Below, piece after piece: positions 44,604 through 54,369 of a DNA stretch of 64,000 nt (position 1 is its first letter; each line of letters opens with the position of its first letter). Location of the stretch: assembly GCF_014905175.1 (NCBI RefSeq), contig NC_057789.1, forward strand, positions 17,208,679 through 17,272,678. The letters are read 5' to 3'. Source of the stretch: Aphidius gifuensis (lineage: Eukaryota > Arthropoda > Insecta > Hymenoptera > Braconidae). The position numbers and the translations under genes were made by a program. Under the pieces are notes generated by a model, which was given only the letters and a program-made list of their open reading frames with translations, was not told the origin of the DNA and did not search any database.

Positions 44604-46224
44604 CAGGGATGGGCATGTTGTGAGTTTTTGAGTTGTTTACAATTATCCATGGATAAAACGTTTAAAACAGGATAAAACGGATAAAACCCACGTGATCTCT
44701 CAGTAACTCAAATTTTAACCATATAATTTTTTTTAGCTACATCTTTTCCTTAGCTACTGCTTGTTCTTAGTCATTTATTTATTTAACAAATAAAATACGT
44801 GTTATTCGTTTTAAAAAAATAAAAATGTCCAAGGAAAAGCAGTAGCTAAAATATTAACTTTAATAATGGCCAGAAAAATTATGGTTTGAGCAACATTAAT
44901 TCCTTAGCCATATCCTTTCCTTAGCTACTGCTTTTCCTTGGACATTTTTATTTTTTGAAAATAAAATAACATGTATTTTATTTATTAAATCAATAGAAAT
45001 CCCAAAGACAAGCAGTTGAAAGTCGAGTTTTTAACTGGCAATACCTGACAGAATCTGGCAGAATCTGACAGAATCTGGCAGACTGTTGAAAGCCGAATAT
45101 TTGGCTGGCAGAATCTGCCAGAATCTGCCAGATTTTTTCATTTTTTGTTGAATCTTGCAGAATCTGCCAGAATCTAACAGAATCTGCCAGATTTTTTTCA
45201 CCAGGGACATCTTTTCCTTAGCTAATGCTTTTCCTTGGACCTTTTTAATTTTTTTTTTATAAATAAAATACATGTAAATTTATTTTTTAAAAATAAAAAT
45301 GTCCAAAGAAAAGCAGTAGCTAAGGAAAAGATGTAGCTAAGGAATTAATGTGACTAAGGAATTATTTCCTTGAAACATAACTCTTTGGTCACCTTAATTC
45401 CTTAGCTACTGCTTTTCCTTGGACCTTTTTTATTTTTTTTTATAAATAAAATACATGTAAATTTATTTTTTAACAACAAAAATCCCAAGGAAAAGCAGAA
45501 GCTAAGAAAATGATGTAGCTAAGGAATTGCCAAATAAATTACTTCGTAGACTAGATTATTTTTACAGCATTATTTTCTAGTTTAAAAGAAAATTATTTGG
45601 TCAAATGGCTGTAAAAATAATCTAGAGTGGCAAATTATTCATTTGGCAACATTTTTTTCTCAGAACCATTTGCTGATAGCTTTTTTATTAATTCATTATG
45701 GCAAATGTATCTTAGGGAAGAATGTTTCCAAATAAATCAATTCGTAGCTCAGATTACTTTTACAAACATGTGACTTAATAATTTTTTTTTAAACTAGAAA
45801 ATAATGCTGTAAAAATTATCTAGTCTATGAATTAATTTAAATGCTATCGGCAAATAATAAAATCGAAAAAAAATTTTTTTGCAAATTTACATTATTTCCA
45901 TAGAAATTTGCCAAAATAGAATAATAAAATAATTTTGGTAAATCGGTCAGGAATTAACCAAACCAAAACATTTTCCAATGTTTTATCTAAATTTTTACTT
46001 TGCGAAGAAAGTACACGGTCAAGGCACTACGTGATCCACTAATGCAGCTCGTATGGCTTGCATGGTGTCTGCTCCATCTGCCGTACATTTTACGAATACA
46101 CTCTGCATACACTATGAAGGCACGATAGTGCATGCACGGCGTGACCTCAACATGAACGCAAAGTGTACGCCACTGGCTATCGGGGTATGTTTAAAACATT
46201 ATGTTTTATACATGCCCATCCCTG
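44604..46224. mobile_element. hAT-type element, CAGGGATGGGCATG ends, TSD GTGTAAGT
   Basis: 1621 bp. Perfect 8-bp repeats GTGTAAGT at 44596-44603 and 46225-46232. The interior is a patchwork: hairpin satellite (about 44700-45000 and 45205-45540), a CAGAATCTGCCAGAATCTG minisatellite (45030-45205) and TAATCTAG palindromes. No transposase. Confidence 0.92.
45030..45205. repeat. CAGAATCTG minisatellite
   Basis: Degenerate 9/18-bp repeats of GGCAGAATCTGCCAGAATCT, locally palindromic, inside the hAT at 44604-46224. Confidence 0.85.
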
Positions 46225-46232
46225 GTGTAAGT

Positions 46233-46984
46233 GGTGTAAGCTTTGCTTTTTTACTAAAGCCGATATTTCGGAGTAAATGAGGGCGCTGGGATCGTACTCG
46301 AACGACAGTATCGCGTGTAATCTTTTATTTACTTTTTTTGTGATGTTTGTAATGCAAATACTGTTGATGTCAGTTGTGGTTTATTTTTATTGCAAATATT
46401 ATTCATTAAATGAAGTGAATATAATTAAGTGATAAATTAATTGAATTTTTAGAACTTGTGTGTGAAGTCTATATTCTGTTTGTCTAAAGTTAATTTTTGA
46501 AAGGTAAACACAAGGTTAGAACTGTCAATTTGTTTTCACTCATAAAATTATTGATTGATAAATGATAAATAAATCTCATTTTCAAAATTTGTGTACCAGA
46601 GTGATGTTATTTGTTACGCTATATTGGTAAGGTTTAATAATAGGTATAATATAGGTATTTGGTAAGGCTTTTATTAACATTATGAATAGTAGTTACAGTA
46701 TGTCTAAGCAATATTTGACAATAGTTTTTTAATTAATCAATTATGGAAAATGTATCTTAAGGAAAGAAGTAACCAAATAAATTAATTTCTAGTCTCAATT
46801 AATCCCTGAATAATATTTTCTATGATAAATTAAAACAATTGTGGCCAATGGCTGAGAAATTAATTTAGACTACGAATTTATTTATTCGAGTATACATCCT
46901 TTCTTTAGCAACACTTGCCAATACATAGCTTTTTAATAAATTGATTATGGCAAAAATAGCTACGGAAAGGATGTGACCAAAAAA
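46233..46984. other. Spacer, no gene recognised
   Basis: 46233-46730 is unique AT-rich DNA. 46735-46985 consists of TTAATTTCTAGTCTCAATTA-like and AGCTACGGAAAGGATG words of the hairpin-satellite type, which directly abut the CYB5R remnant. Confidence 0.45.
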
Positions 46985-46988
46985 AGAC

Positions 46989-47192
46989 ACCAGTTCGCTT
47001 GGAAGATCCAACAGTCAAGAATCAATTGCGTTTAATTGAAAAAGAGATATTAGTTCATATACAAGAAGATTTAGATTTGGTTTACGAACACCAGAACATA
47101 TATCTGGTTTACCACTTGGTCAGGATGTTCATTTGATAGCCACTACTAATGATGAAGTTGTTATCCGAACATATACATTATATTTTTAATCC
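46989..47192 (+). pseudogene. CYB5R: NADH-cytochrome b5 reductase gene fragment
   Basis: Reads TPVRLEDPTVKNQLRLIEKE and, after a frameshift, FGLRTPEHISGLPLGQDVHL then NDEVVIRTYT, the start of the FAD-binding domain of cytochrome b5 reductase (family motif GLP.GQH and R.YTP). The RxYT flavin motif survives, the following P does not. An intron-like stretch ending in AAACAG (about 47237) follows, so this is a genomic copy. Membrane-associated electron transfer is the role of the intact enzyme; this copy is dead. Confidence 0.85.
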
Positions 47193-47237
47193 TTAAAATG
47201 TAATAAAATTATTAAAATAAATAATTCGTTTAAACAG

Positions 47238-48279
47238 GATACGACACGATTAACAACAGTTAGTCCAAGTATAATAATTGACAAATGCAAAGAAGACACA
47301 CTATCAGTACCAAGAAAAATGCACATGAAATTTTACATAATCTTCTTGAGGGTATAAAACGTGCACAAGGTCCCTAGAATGATTCCCAATATACAGGTCA
47401 TCCGAAGTAAAATCGTCCATATCCCCAATATGGCGGAGCCGCGCAAATTCAAACTGCTACGGCGTCAAGTTATATGAATTGCAGTCACAAAATAAATGAT
47501 TAAAAATTTTTTTTGCATCTGTAATCATCATTAATTATTAATATATTAATATGAAATAAAATAATAATAAGAATACTAATGTTTATAAAATATTATTGAC
47601 TAAAATAACCTGAACAAAATTTTTTTTTTTTTTTCTTTTAAATAAAATATAATTATGATAGTATTTTAATTTAACTTTGTCTAATTGAATATAGGAGTAC
47701 TAATATTATCATACAAGTTGCATTTATAATTAAATATCAAGTATCTATAATTAACAAATTAAATTCAATTCAACGTCAGAAAATGTCAAATTTAAACATT
47801 GATAAACAAGTGTGAATGTGTGTGACTATCCACGCATACATACGTACCTACCTTGTGTACATATACGCATGAAGACAACTACTGATCCCCAATAAGGCGT
47901 CCAAAATTCTAGCTTCGGATGATCACTCTCAATCCACTAACTCATCTAGGGACCTTAAAACGTGCATATTTAAATAAAGCAAGTTAACTTGATAGAAACA
48001 ACACCGATTAATCAAATATTTGGTGGTTACATAGGTACTAAAGTTGAATGGCGTCATTGTCGTCATATATATTTAAACAGCATTTTTACATTTTTAAAAT
48101 TTACTTTTTGATATTATAAAAGCAAGTACACTTGATGGAGCATCATCAAATTATTTTAGTCGTCAACAACTTTATAATAATGAATATAAATAGGAATTCT
48201 GTAAAAGATGTGTATCACTAACCAAACAATTCAGTTCATAAAAAACACCCAACGTTTTATGTGTGCAATTAACATGTTT
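47238..48279 (+). pseudogene. USP36: USP36/42-type deubiquitinase gene fragment, split by a MULE-like element
   Basis: Before the insertion: RKNAHEILHNLLEGIKRA (family: QEDAHEFL..). After it: AYLNKAS.LDRNNT, then in another frame PINQIFGGYIGTKVEWRHCR (family: HQIFGGYLRSRVKC..C), an intron-like gap, LDGASSNYF, and CKRCVSLTKQF..KTPNVLCVQL (zinc-ribbon and NVL..QLKRF region). The 590-bp insertion at 47366-47955 and several shifts and stops inactivate it. The fragment ends where a CCCTGGCGG element begins. No catalytic Cys box is present. Confidence 0.8.
47366..47955. mobile_element. MULE-like element, 590 bp, TSD AAAACGTGCA
   Basis: Ends AAGGTCCCTAG inverted, with inner GTCATCCGAAG inverted. 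A 10-bp direct repeat AAAACGTGCA lies at 47356-47365 and 47956-47965 and belongs to the USP-like coding sequence (IKRA), which proves the duplication. 9-10 bp TSDs are Mutator-like. A related end is at 34208-34243. Confidence 0.88.
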
Positions 48280-49210
48280 CCCTGGCGGAAATGGTGAGAG
48301 CTAAGCCAGAAAAAAACGATATCGCTTTTGTCGCCAAAGCCAGAGCAAAGCCAGAGATAATAAAAACAGAATATTAACAATATGAAACGTAAATTTGGGC
48401 TTTATATGGATATATTATTTAAATTAAATTATTATTGAACTTATTTTTAGCAATAATATTGATGTAAAGAGATAAATATAAGTATAACAAGTAATGTAAA
48501 AGTTGACAGATTTTGACGGTTTGAGGTTGACTTGAATCGGCTGAACACAAAAATCCCTATCGTGAAGCAATAGTAAATCCAGACCTTTTCCAGAGAAAAG
48601 CCAGACTTGTAAAAAAGACATTTATTTATAACAATAGCACTAACTATTAATAAACAATATTAAATTAATAAATTTTAATGACGTTTAGAATTAATAGTTA
48701 GTGCTATTGTTATAAATAAATGTCTTTTTACAAGTCTGGCTTTCCTCTGGCTTTGCTCTGGCTTTTGTCTGGTTTTACTCTGGCTTTACTCTAGCTTTTC
48801 TCTGGCTTTTGTATTGCCAGAGATTGTTGTGTTTTTTTTTTTTTTTTCACACGAAACATTAATTATATTGATAAAAAAGTCTCTAAAAGTCATTAAAATT
48901 CATTAATTTATTATTGTTTATTAATAATTAGTGATATTGTTATAAATAAATGTCTTTTTTACAAGTCTGGCTTTACTCTGGCTTTGCTGTGGCTTTTGTC
49001 TGGTTTTACTCTGGCTTTTCTCTGGCTTTTGTATTGCCAGAGATTGATGTTTTTTTTTTTTTTTTTTAAGCGAAAAATTAATTTTAATAATAAAAAAGTC
49101 TCTAAAAGTCATTAAATTTGATTAATTTAATATTGTTTATTAATAGTTAGTGCTATTGTTATAAATAAATGTCTTTTTTTACAAGTCTGGCTTTACTCTG
49201 ACTTTTAATA
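48280..49210. mobile_element. CCCTGGCGGAA-family element, left end plus cryptic CTCTGGCTTT repeats
   Basis: Starts CCCTGGCGGAAATGGTGAGA. The body contains long runs of TCTGGCTTTACTCTGGCTTT-type words (about 48730-48830, 48960-49035, 49180-49200) and near-identical TTATAAATAAATGTCTTTTT blocks at 48620, 48710, 48945 and 49160. No right terminus (TTCCGCCAGGG) is found before 50 kb. Confidence 0.65.
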
Positions 49211-50197
49211 ATTATTAATAACAAAATCATTAGAAGCTATAATAAGTAGTAAAAAAATTAAGGAATTGTGTATTTATTATTGCATAGTCATGTTTCAATA
49301 AAATGTTGATTAATAATTACACATTTTCATTATTATGTTTTCTGAGTATTGTATAATGAAATATTATTAATAAATAGAAAGTCTGATTATTTTTTTCTGG
49401 TACTATAATTATTTAAAAAAATTACATTGTTAAAAATTTTATTATAATTTTTCCATAATTTGTTATTAATACGCCAATTTATCTGCAATGATTAAATAAA
49501 TGAATGAATAATTCAATAATAAGTAATAGCAATATCCGAGTTATTTCATCAAAAACCAAGTATACGTATCAATTTATTAATTAACTTACGATTTAAATTC
49601 AATAGTTCCTATAATTATTAGTTAATGAATTTTGAATTTAAAAATGGACGGACCATTTTTTTGTTAACAGTTGGTAAAATCAATTTACTTCGATATTATC
49701 GAATATCCGATATTACTTCGCCAAAATATCGGTTCGATAACGATATCGGATTTTGATATCGCAATATCCGATAATATCGATATTGGTGATATCGCACATC
49801 CCTAACCCTGAGATCATAATATATCATAATATGATTGTATATTTAGTTAACTATTATTTAGATATGATATTCTAACTAAACGTCAACATTTTTCTTTTTC
49901 TCCTCTTTTTTTTATAAAATATAAAAACATCATAAAACTTAAATAGATAAATATAGGTATTTAAATACGAATACTTTTGCTTACAGTCAAATATGTCTTC
50001 TGAACATATGTTTATCTTACTTTAGTACTTTAAACTAATTTAGTTGAGTCTTTGTTTTGATTGTTACTTGCTCTCTTTGAAGGTACAAAGTATATGGCAC
50101 AACACTAACAATAAAATATTTCTAGGTTCATAACATTAAAATATATCTGTATAAGCATAAGACTATGAGAAATATAAACTATACTCAATTTTCTTGA
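49211..50197. other. AT-rich, with a hAT end and retrotransposon 3' flank
   Basis: 49680-49803 is the right terminus of a relative of the 41848 hAT (CGATATT words, then GATATCGCACATCCCTA); the left terminus is missing. 49900-50197 would be the 3' UTR of the minus-strand retrotransposon; its exact 3' end is not clear. Confidence 0.5.
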
Positions 50198-50650
50198 TTA
50201 AATTTTTTTGGATATCGTGGTCAAAAAGTTACTAAATGCCATAGTTTTAGGCCTACTATTACATTTTAGCAGTCCCAGAGTATCCCGAACCAGCGGTTCT
50301 TTACCATTTTTCGTTAAAATCTTTATCAGCTTTTCTCTCTGTTTCTTGTGTATTTCACAAGACCATATAAAACGTGATCTAGAGTTTCATCTTCTTTGTT
50401 ACATTCACATAGACTCGAAGGATTAACATTTATTTTTTTTTAATGATATATTTAAAGAATTATGTCCAGAACGAAGTCTGTTGATTGTACAAATCCCACG
50501 TCGATTAATAGGCCACTCATTAAACCACTGTGATGGGGCTGGATCATACAAGTGACTGAAATAATAATTTCCCTTTTTCTCTACCTATTTCAGTGCGAAA
50601 GTTATTAAACTCTTTGTACATTTTATTTTTCCAATAACTTTTTAGATCTG
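50198..50650 (-). pseudogene. Retrotransposon ORF2, C-terminal part
   Basis: Directly continues ORF2 when the 3.7-kb insertion and one CAATTG are removed (LLLT then IADLKSYWKNKMYKEFNNFR). After one frameshift: NYYFSHLYDPAPSQWFNEWP, TINRLRSGHNSL and CNEDETLDHVLW, the conserved C-terminal region of RNase H-bearing non-LTR elements, with the stop at 50198-50200. The plus-strand open frame across this stretch is a shadow. Confidence 0.82.
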
Positions 50651-50977
50651 CAATTGAGGGTCCGGATGCAATAACTCGCCGAGCGCTCGAAGTCAAGAAA
50701 CTGCTATGTTGCTGTGGGTGAAAAATAGGAAAAATTAAAATTGAAAAATAAAAAAAAATAAAAATACAGTCGTCGATAGAATTAAAAAATACATATTTTT
50801 CTTCAAATAAATTTTTTTTTATAATAATTAGTTAACGAGATAAAAAATATAAACGAAATTTTTTTTTTCAATAATATAACTCAAGATAACTTCTTCAAAA
50901 ATTAATAAATTAACTTGAATTTTCGACTGTAGCTTCATTATAAGCTACCGATTGCAACAGTATGATCAAAAAATGTA

Positions 50978-52062
50978 CACTGAGAGAAATTTTAACTAAA
51001 AATTAAAATCATGGTTGAATAAAAATTACTATAGTACTTTGTAATTTTTGTTTTAATTCTGGGACTGGCCGCGAGAGTCGGAATTCTACAATAAAATTAT
51101 GTAAAATGTGTAAAATGTCAAAAAATTGTTGGGTTACTTCAAGCCTCTATACATCGTTATCTATTGCAGATGGACATGGGGTTGAGTGAAGTTTATTATT
51201 GAAAATTCAATTCTAAACAATTTATAAAGAATTACTTTTTTTGATTAATCTCTTAGATAATGAGTTATGAGTTAATTAAAATAAAGACATACATGTTTTG
51301 TGAAAACAATAAAAATTATTATATGGTTGAATAAAAAATACTGCACAATTCAATAAATATTCTTATATATATAATAAAAATTATCATGTAGACATATAAA
51401 AGTTAGCATAGACTTATATATTTTTTACTATATAGCTTTGTAAAAATTCTGTTTGTGGGACGAAATAACACAAAGATGGCCGACCGATTGAACAAATGAT
51501 TGAACTGTCATGTAATTTCAAGCATTTCTACAGCCTTATCTGTTGAAGCTAGGTATGGGGTTAAGCGAGGTTTATTGTTGGTTATTTATTTCTAAACAAT
51601 TTATCAAGAATAACTTTTTTCTATTTAACAATTAGTTTTCGAGTTTTGAGCGTGTAAACAGAAAAGAAAAAATGTTGCCGGGAATTGATTGCTATTCTCC
51701 GTGAATTTAGCACAAACTGCCCAACTTAACACAAAAAATGTCCAACTTTTAAATAAAATTTGTAATAAAATTTAGTAAATTCTAAAACCGGTAGTGGGTA
51801 AATTCTCAGTCTGCTAGAATTTACTTGTGAGTGTCGTGAATTTAGTCATTTTTTTAAACAGAAATTACAATAAAATTGTGTAAATTTTATGGCTTAGTAG
51901 TGTATATAGTCAATGGCCAGATTTTTTACATAATTTTATTGTAAAAATTATCTATCAATATACGAATAATTCTTATAAATGACGGGGGAACGCAGTTTTT
52001 ACTATTTATTTTGTAATTTTTTCTTTTACGTTTGTAATTCTTAGTTAATATTTCTCTCAGTG
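50978..52062. mobile_element. TA-flanked element, 1085 bp, CACTGAGAGAAAT ends
   Basis: Left end CACTGAGAGAAATTTTAACT, right end (complement) CACTGAGAGAAATATTAACT. TA at 50976-50977 and 52063-52064. The mirror arm at 54022-54050 shows the empty site with one TA, so the boundaries are exact. TA TSD fits Tc1/mariner-like insertion. The interior has imperfectly repeated blocks (AACAATTTAT.AAGAATTACT twice) but no transposase. Confidence 0.92.
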
Positions 52063-52104
52063 TATTTATTAATATTGTTTAATTTTTATTATATGATTGT
52101 TTAA

Positions 52105-52685
52105 GGCTGTTGGTAAAAGTCATCGTCGAACCAATAATTGTAGTTTGAGGGGCCCGTATATCGTAACGCTAAATCTCATGCCCGGGTACCCGAAATTTTG
52201 TTGCGCTTCTGTCTCGAATACCGGCTTTTGAGTGTGTCCGTGCATATACAGGCAGACACTAACACTACTGCTAGCAAGCAAGTACAGTACACAGTTACAT
52301 TATATGCTTGTGTGTGTCACGTCTATGTGCATCACTTGCCGCGAGAAAGCAAATACTTTTTTTTTTTAAACTTGAATAACTTTTAAAATCCGAGGCAAAC
52401 ATTACTTATTTTTTCAAATTATATTCGTTTTTTTCTTATCTACAATTTGATAGAAAAAAATCAGTTTTCGAGTAGACAACGAATCTACTATACGCTGTTT
52501 AAGAAAAAAAAAACTGTTTTGCCCAATACTCGTGTATAAAAGTTGTCAACTTTGACAGTCGTTATCTTAAAAAAGCCGAGGCAAAAAAAATTAAAAGAAA
52601 TTGTCAAGATAGATAATTATTTCATTTAAAAAATAAGCCTAATTAAAAAAAAATCGAGTAGAAATTCAATTATTCACCAACAGCC
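52105..52685. mobile_element. TTAA-flanked element, 581 bp, GGCTGTTGGT ends
   Basis: Inverted ends GGCTGTTGGT; TTAA at 52101-52104 and 52686-52689, single TTAA in the mirror arm (53983-53986). A TTAA target fits piggyBac or Kolobok-like elements. About 52370-52620 is related to 39190-39430. No coding. Confidence 0.9.
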
Positions 52686-53670
52686 TTAATGTCGATGAAA
52701 AATTCAATTTGTCTAACTTTGAATGAAAAAAGAGTCGAAGAAATTTAATAATTGAGTACCTTGTCAGTGGCAATATTGTTAAGCAGTATATCAAAAAGTT
52801 TTATAGAAATTTTTAGATATTTTTATTAAGGTACATTCTCAGCTACCTTCCGAATATAAGAATTTCTTGAAATTTATACAGTATGTAATTGAAATATTGA
52901 TAAATCATTTCGTGAAATAATATATTATGTTACAGACTTATTTTTTTTATAATAATTAATTAAAGTTGGCTACTTTTAGAGAGGTTAAACATGGGCTCTT
53001 ATGGGAGGGGATGTTTGAAATTTTTTTGATCATAACTAAATTACATTTCTAAATATAAGATTTTATTGAAAAACTGATAGATAATAGTAAAAATAATAAG
53101 GAATTTTTTAATACCTGGTTTATATGGGGTTAGAGAACTGATTTCGTTATTTTAATTAAAAATATGTGGTAAAAGCTACTGATTTTCTAATGAAGAGACA
53201 TAATATTGAAAAAGCGGGAAAATTTAAACTTGCATAAAAGAAATGTGATTACAAAATAATGGAGCATCATAAATGCAAACATTAATGAAAATATTATTAA
53301 AAATGTTTTTATTAACTATATAAAATTGAGATTGATAATAAATATTAATATTAATTGGATATAAATAAAAAACTTTATACTGATACAAATCAGTGATGCA
53401 TACTAACAAAAAAAAATTTTTGTGTGCAATATTGAAATGAATAAATATTATAGAATAATTGTTTTTATCAACATATAATTGGTTTTTATTGGAATATATT
53501 GCATAAGATTAATTAATAATGGAAAAAATAAATTGTTAACACAAAAAAAATGATCACGAAAAGTTCAAACTTTTGGTTTTTTGGGGTTGGTAGGACAAAA
53601 TCTCCAATGTAAAAAGCATAGGATTTTATTTAGGACACGCCCACAAAATCTAGCTGAAAATGTACCTTAA

Positions 53671-53841
53671 TTATTGACTGAGTTATTAATTTAACAACAA
53701 ATTGCAAGCTACCGTTACGGCTATATATGCGTGATCGTCAGCCCCCTCTCTCGCGAACGCCTATGTTCACGCGCCTGTATATCCATATAAATACAAACAG
53801 TATGCGCGCAATTTGTTGTTAAATTAATAACTCAGTCAATA
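53671..53841. mobile_element. TTAA-flanked MITE, 171 bp, in the opposite arm
   Basis: Perfect inverted ends TTATTGACTGAGTTATTAAT continuing for about 35 bp; TTAA at 53667-53670 and 53842-53845, single in the mirror arm near 52830. Interior about 100 bp of higher GC. Confidence 0.9.
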
Positions 53842-54369
53842 ATTAATAAAAATATCTAAAAATTTCTATAAAACTTCTTGATATACTGCTTAACAATATT
53901 GCCACTGACAAGTTACTCAATTATTAAATTTCTCCGACTCTTTTTTCATTCAAAGTTAGACAAATTGAATTTTTCATCGACATTAAACAATCATATAATA
54001 AAAATTAAACAATATTAATAAATACATTTTTTGATCATACTGTTGCAATCGGTAGCTTATAATGAAGCTACAGTCAAAAATTCAAGTTAATTTATTAATT
54101 TTTAAAGAAGTTATCTTGAGTTATATTATTGAAAAAAAGTATTTTTTTTCGAAAAAAAAAATTTCGTTTATATTTTCTATCTCATTAACTAATTATTATA
54201 AAAAAAAATTTATTTGAAGAAAATTATGTATTTTTTAATTCTATCGACGACTGTATTTTTATTTTTTTTTATTTTTCAATTTTAATTTTTCCTATTTTTC
54301 ACCCACAGCAACATAGCGTTTTCTTGACTTCGAGCGCTCGGCGAGTTATTGCATCCGGACCCTCAATTG

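Larger units (their letters stand above)
50657..54363. mobile_element. Long-TIR element in ORF2, flanked by CAATTG; Polinton/Maverick-like by ends only
   Basis: Inverted ends AGGGTCCGGATGCAATAACT. Arms of about 530 bp once nested insertions are removed: 50657-50977 + 52065-52104 + 52690-52850, against 54363-53842 + 53666-53650. CAATTG at 50651-50656 and 54364-54369; removing one copy restores ORF2. Without nested insertions the element is about 1.86 kb with about 0.8 kb of unique interior and no genes. A 6-bp TSD, AG..CT ends and TIRs of hundreds of bp match Polintons; because CAATTG is itself a palindrome, a shorter TSD is also possible. Confidence 0.75.

Noticed and set aside
50650..50980. 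A second, plus-strand copy of the retrotransposon 3' end
   Set aside because: The similarity to 54020-54369 is the inverted repeat of one inserted long-TIR element; ORF2 continues across the insertion.
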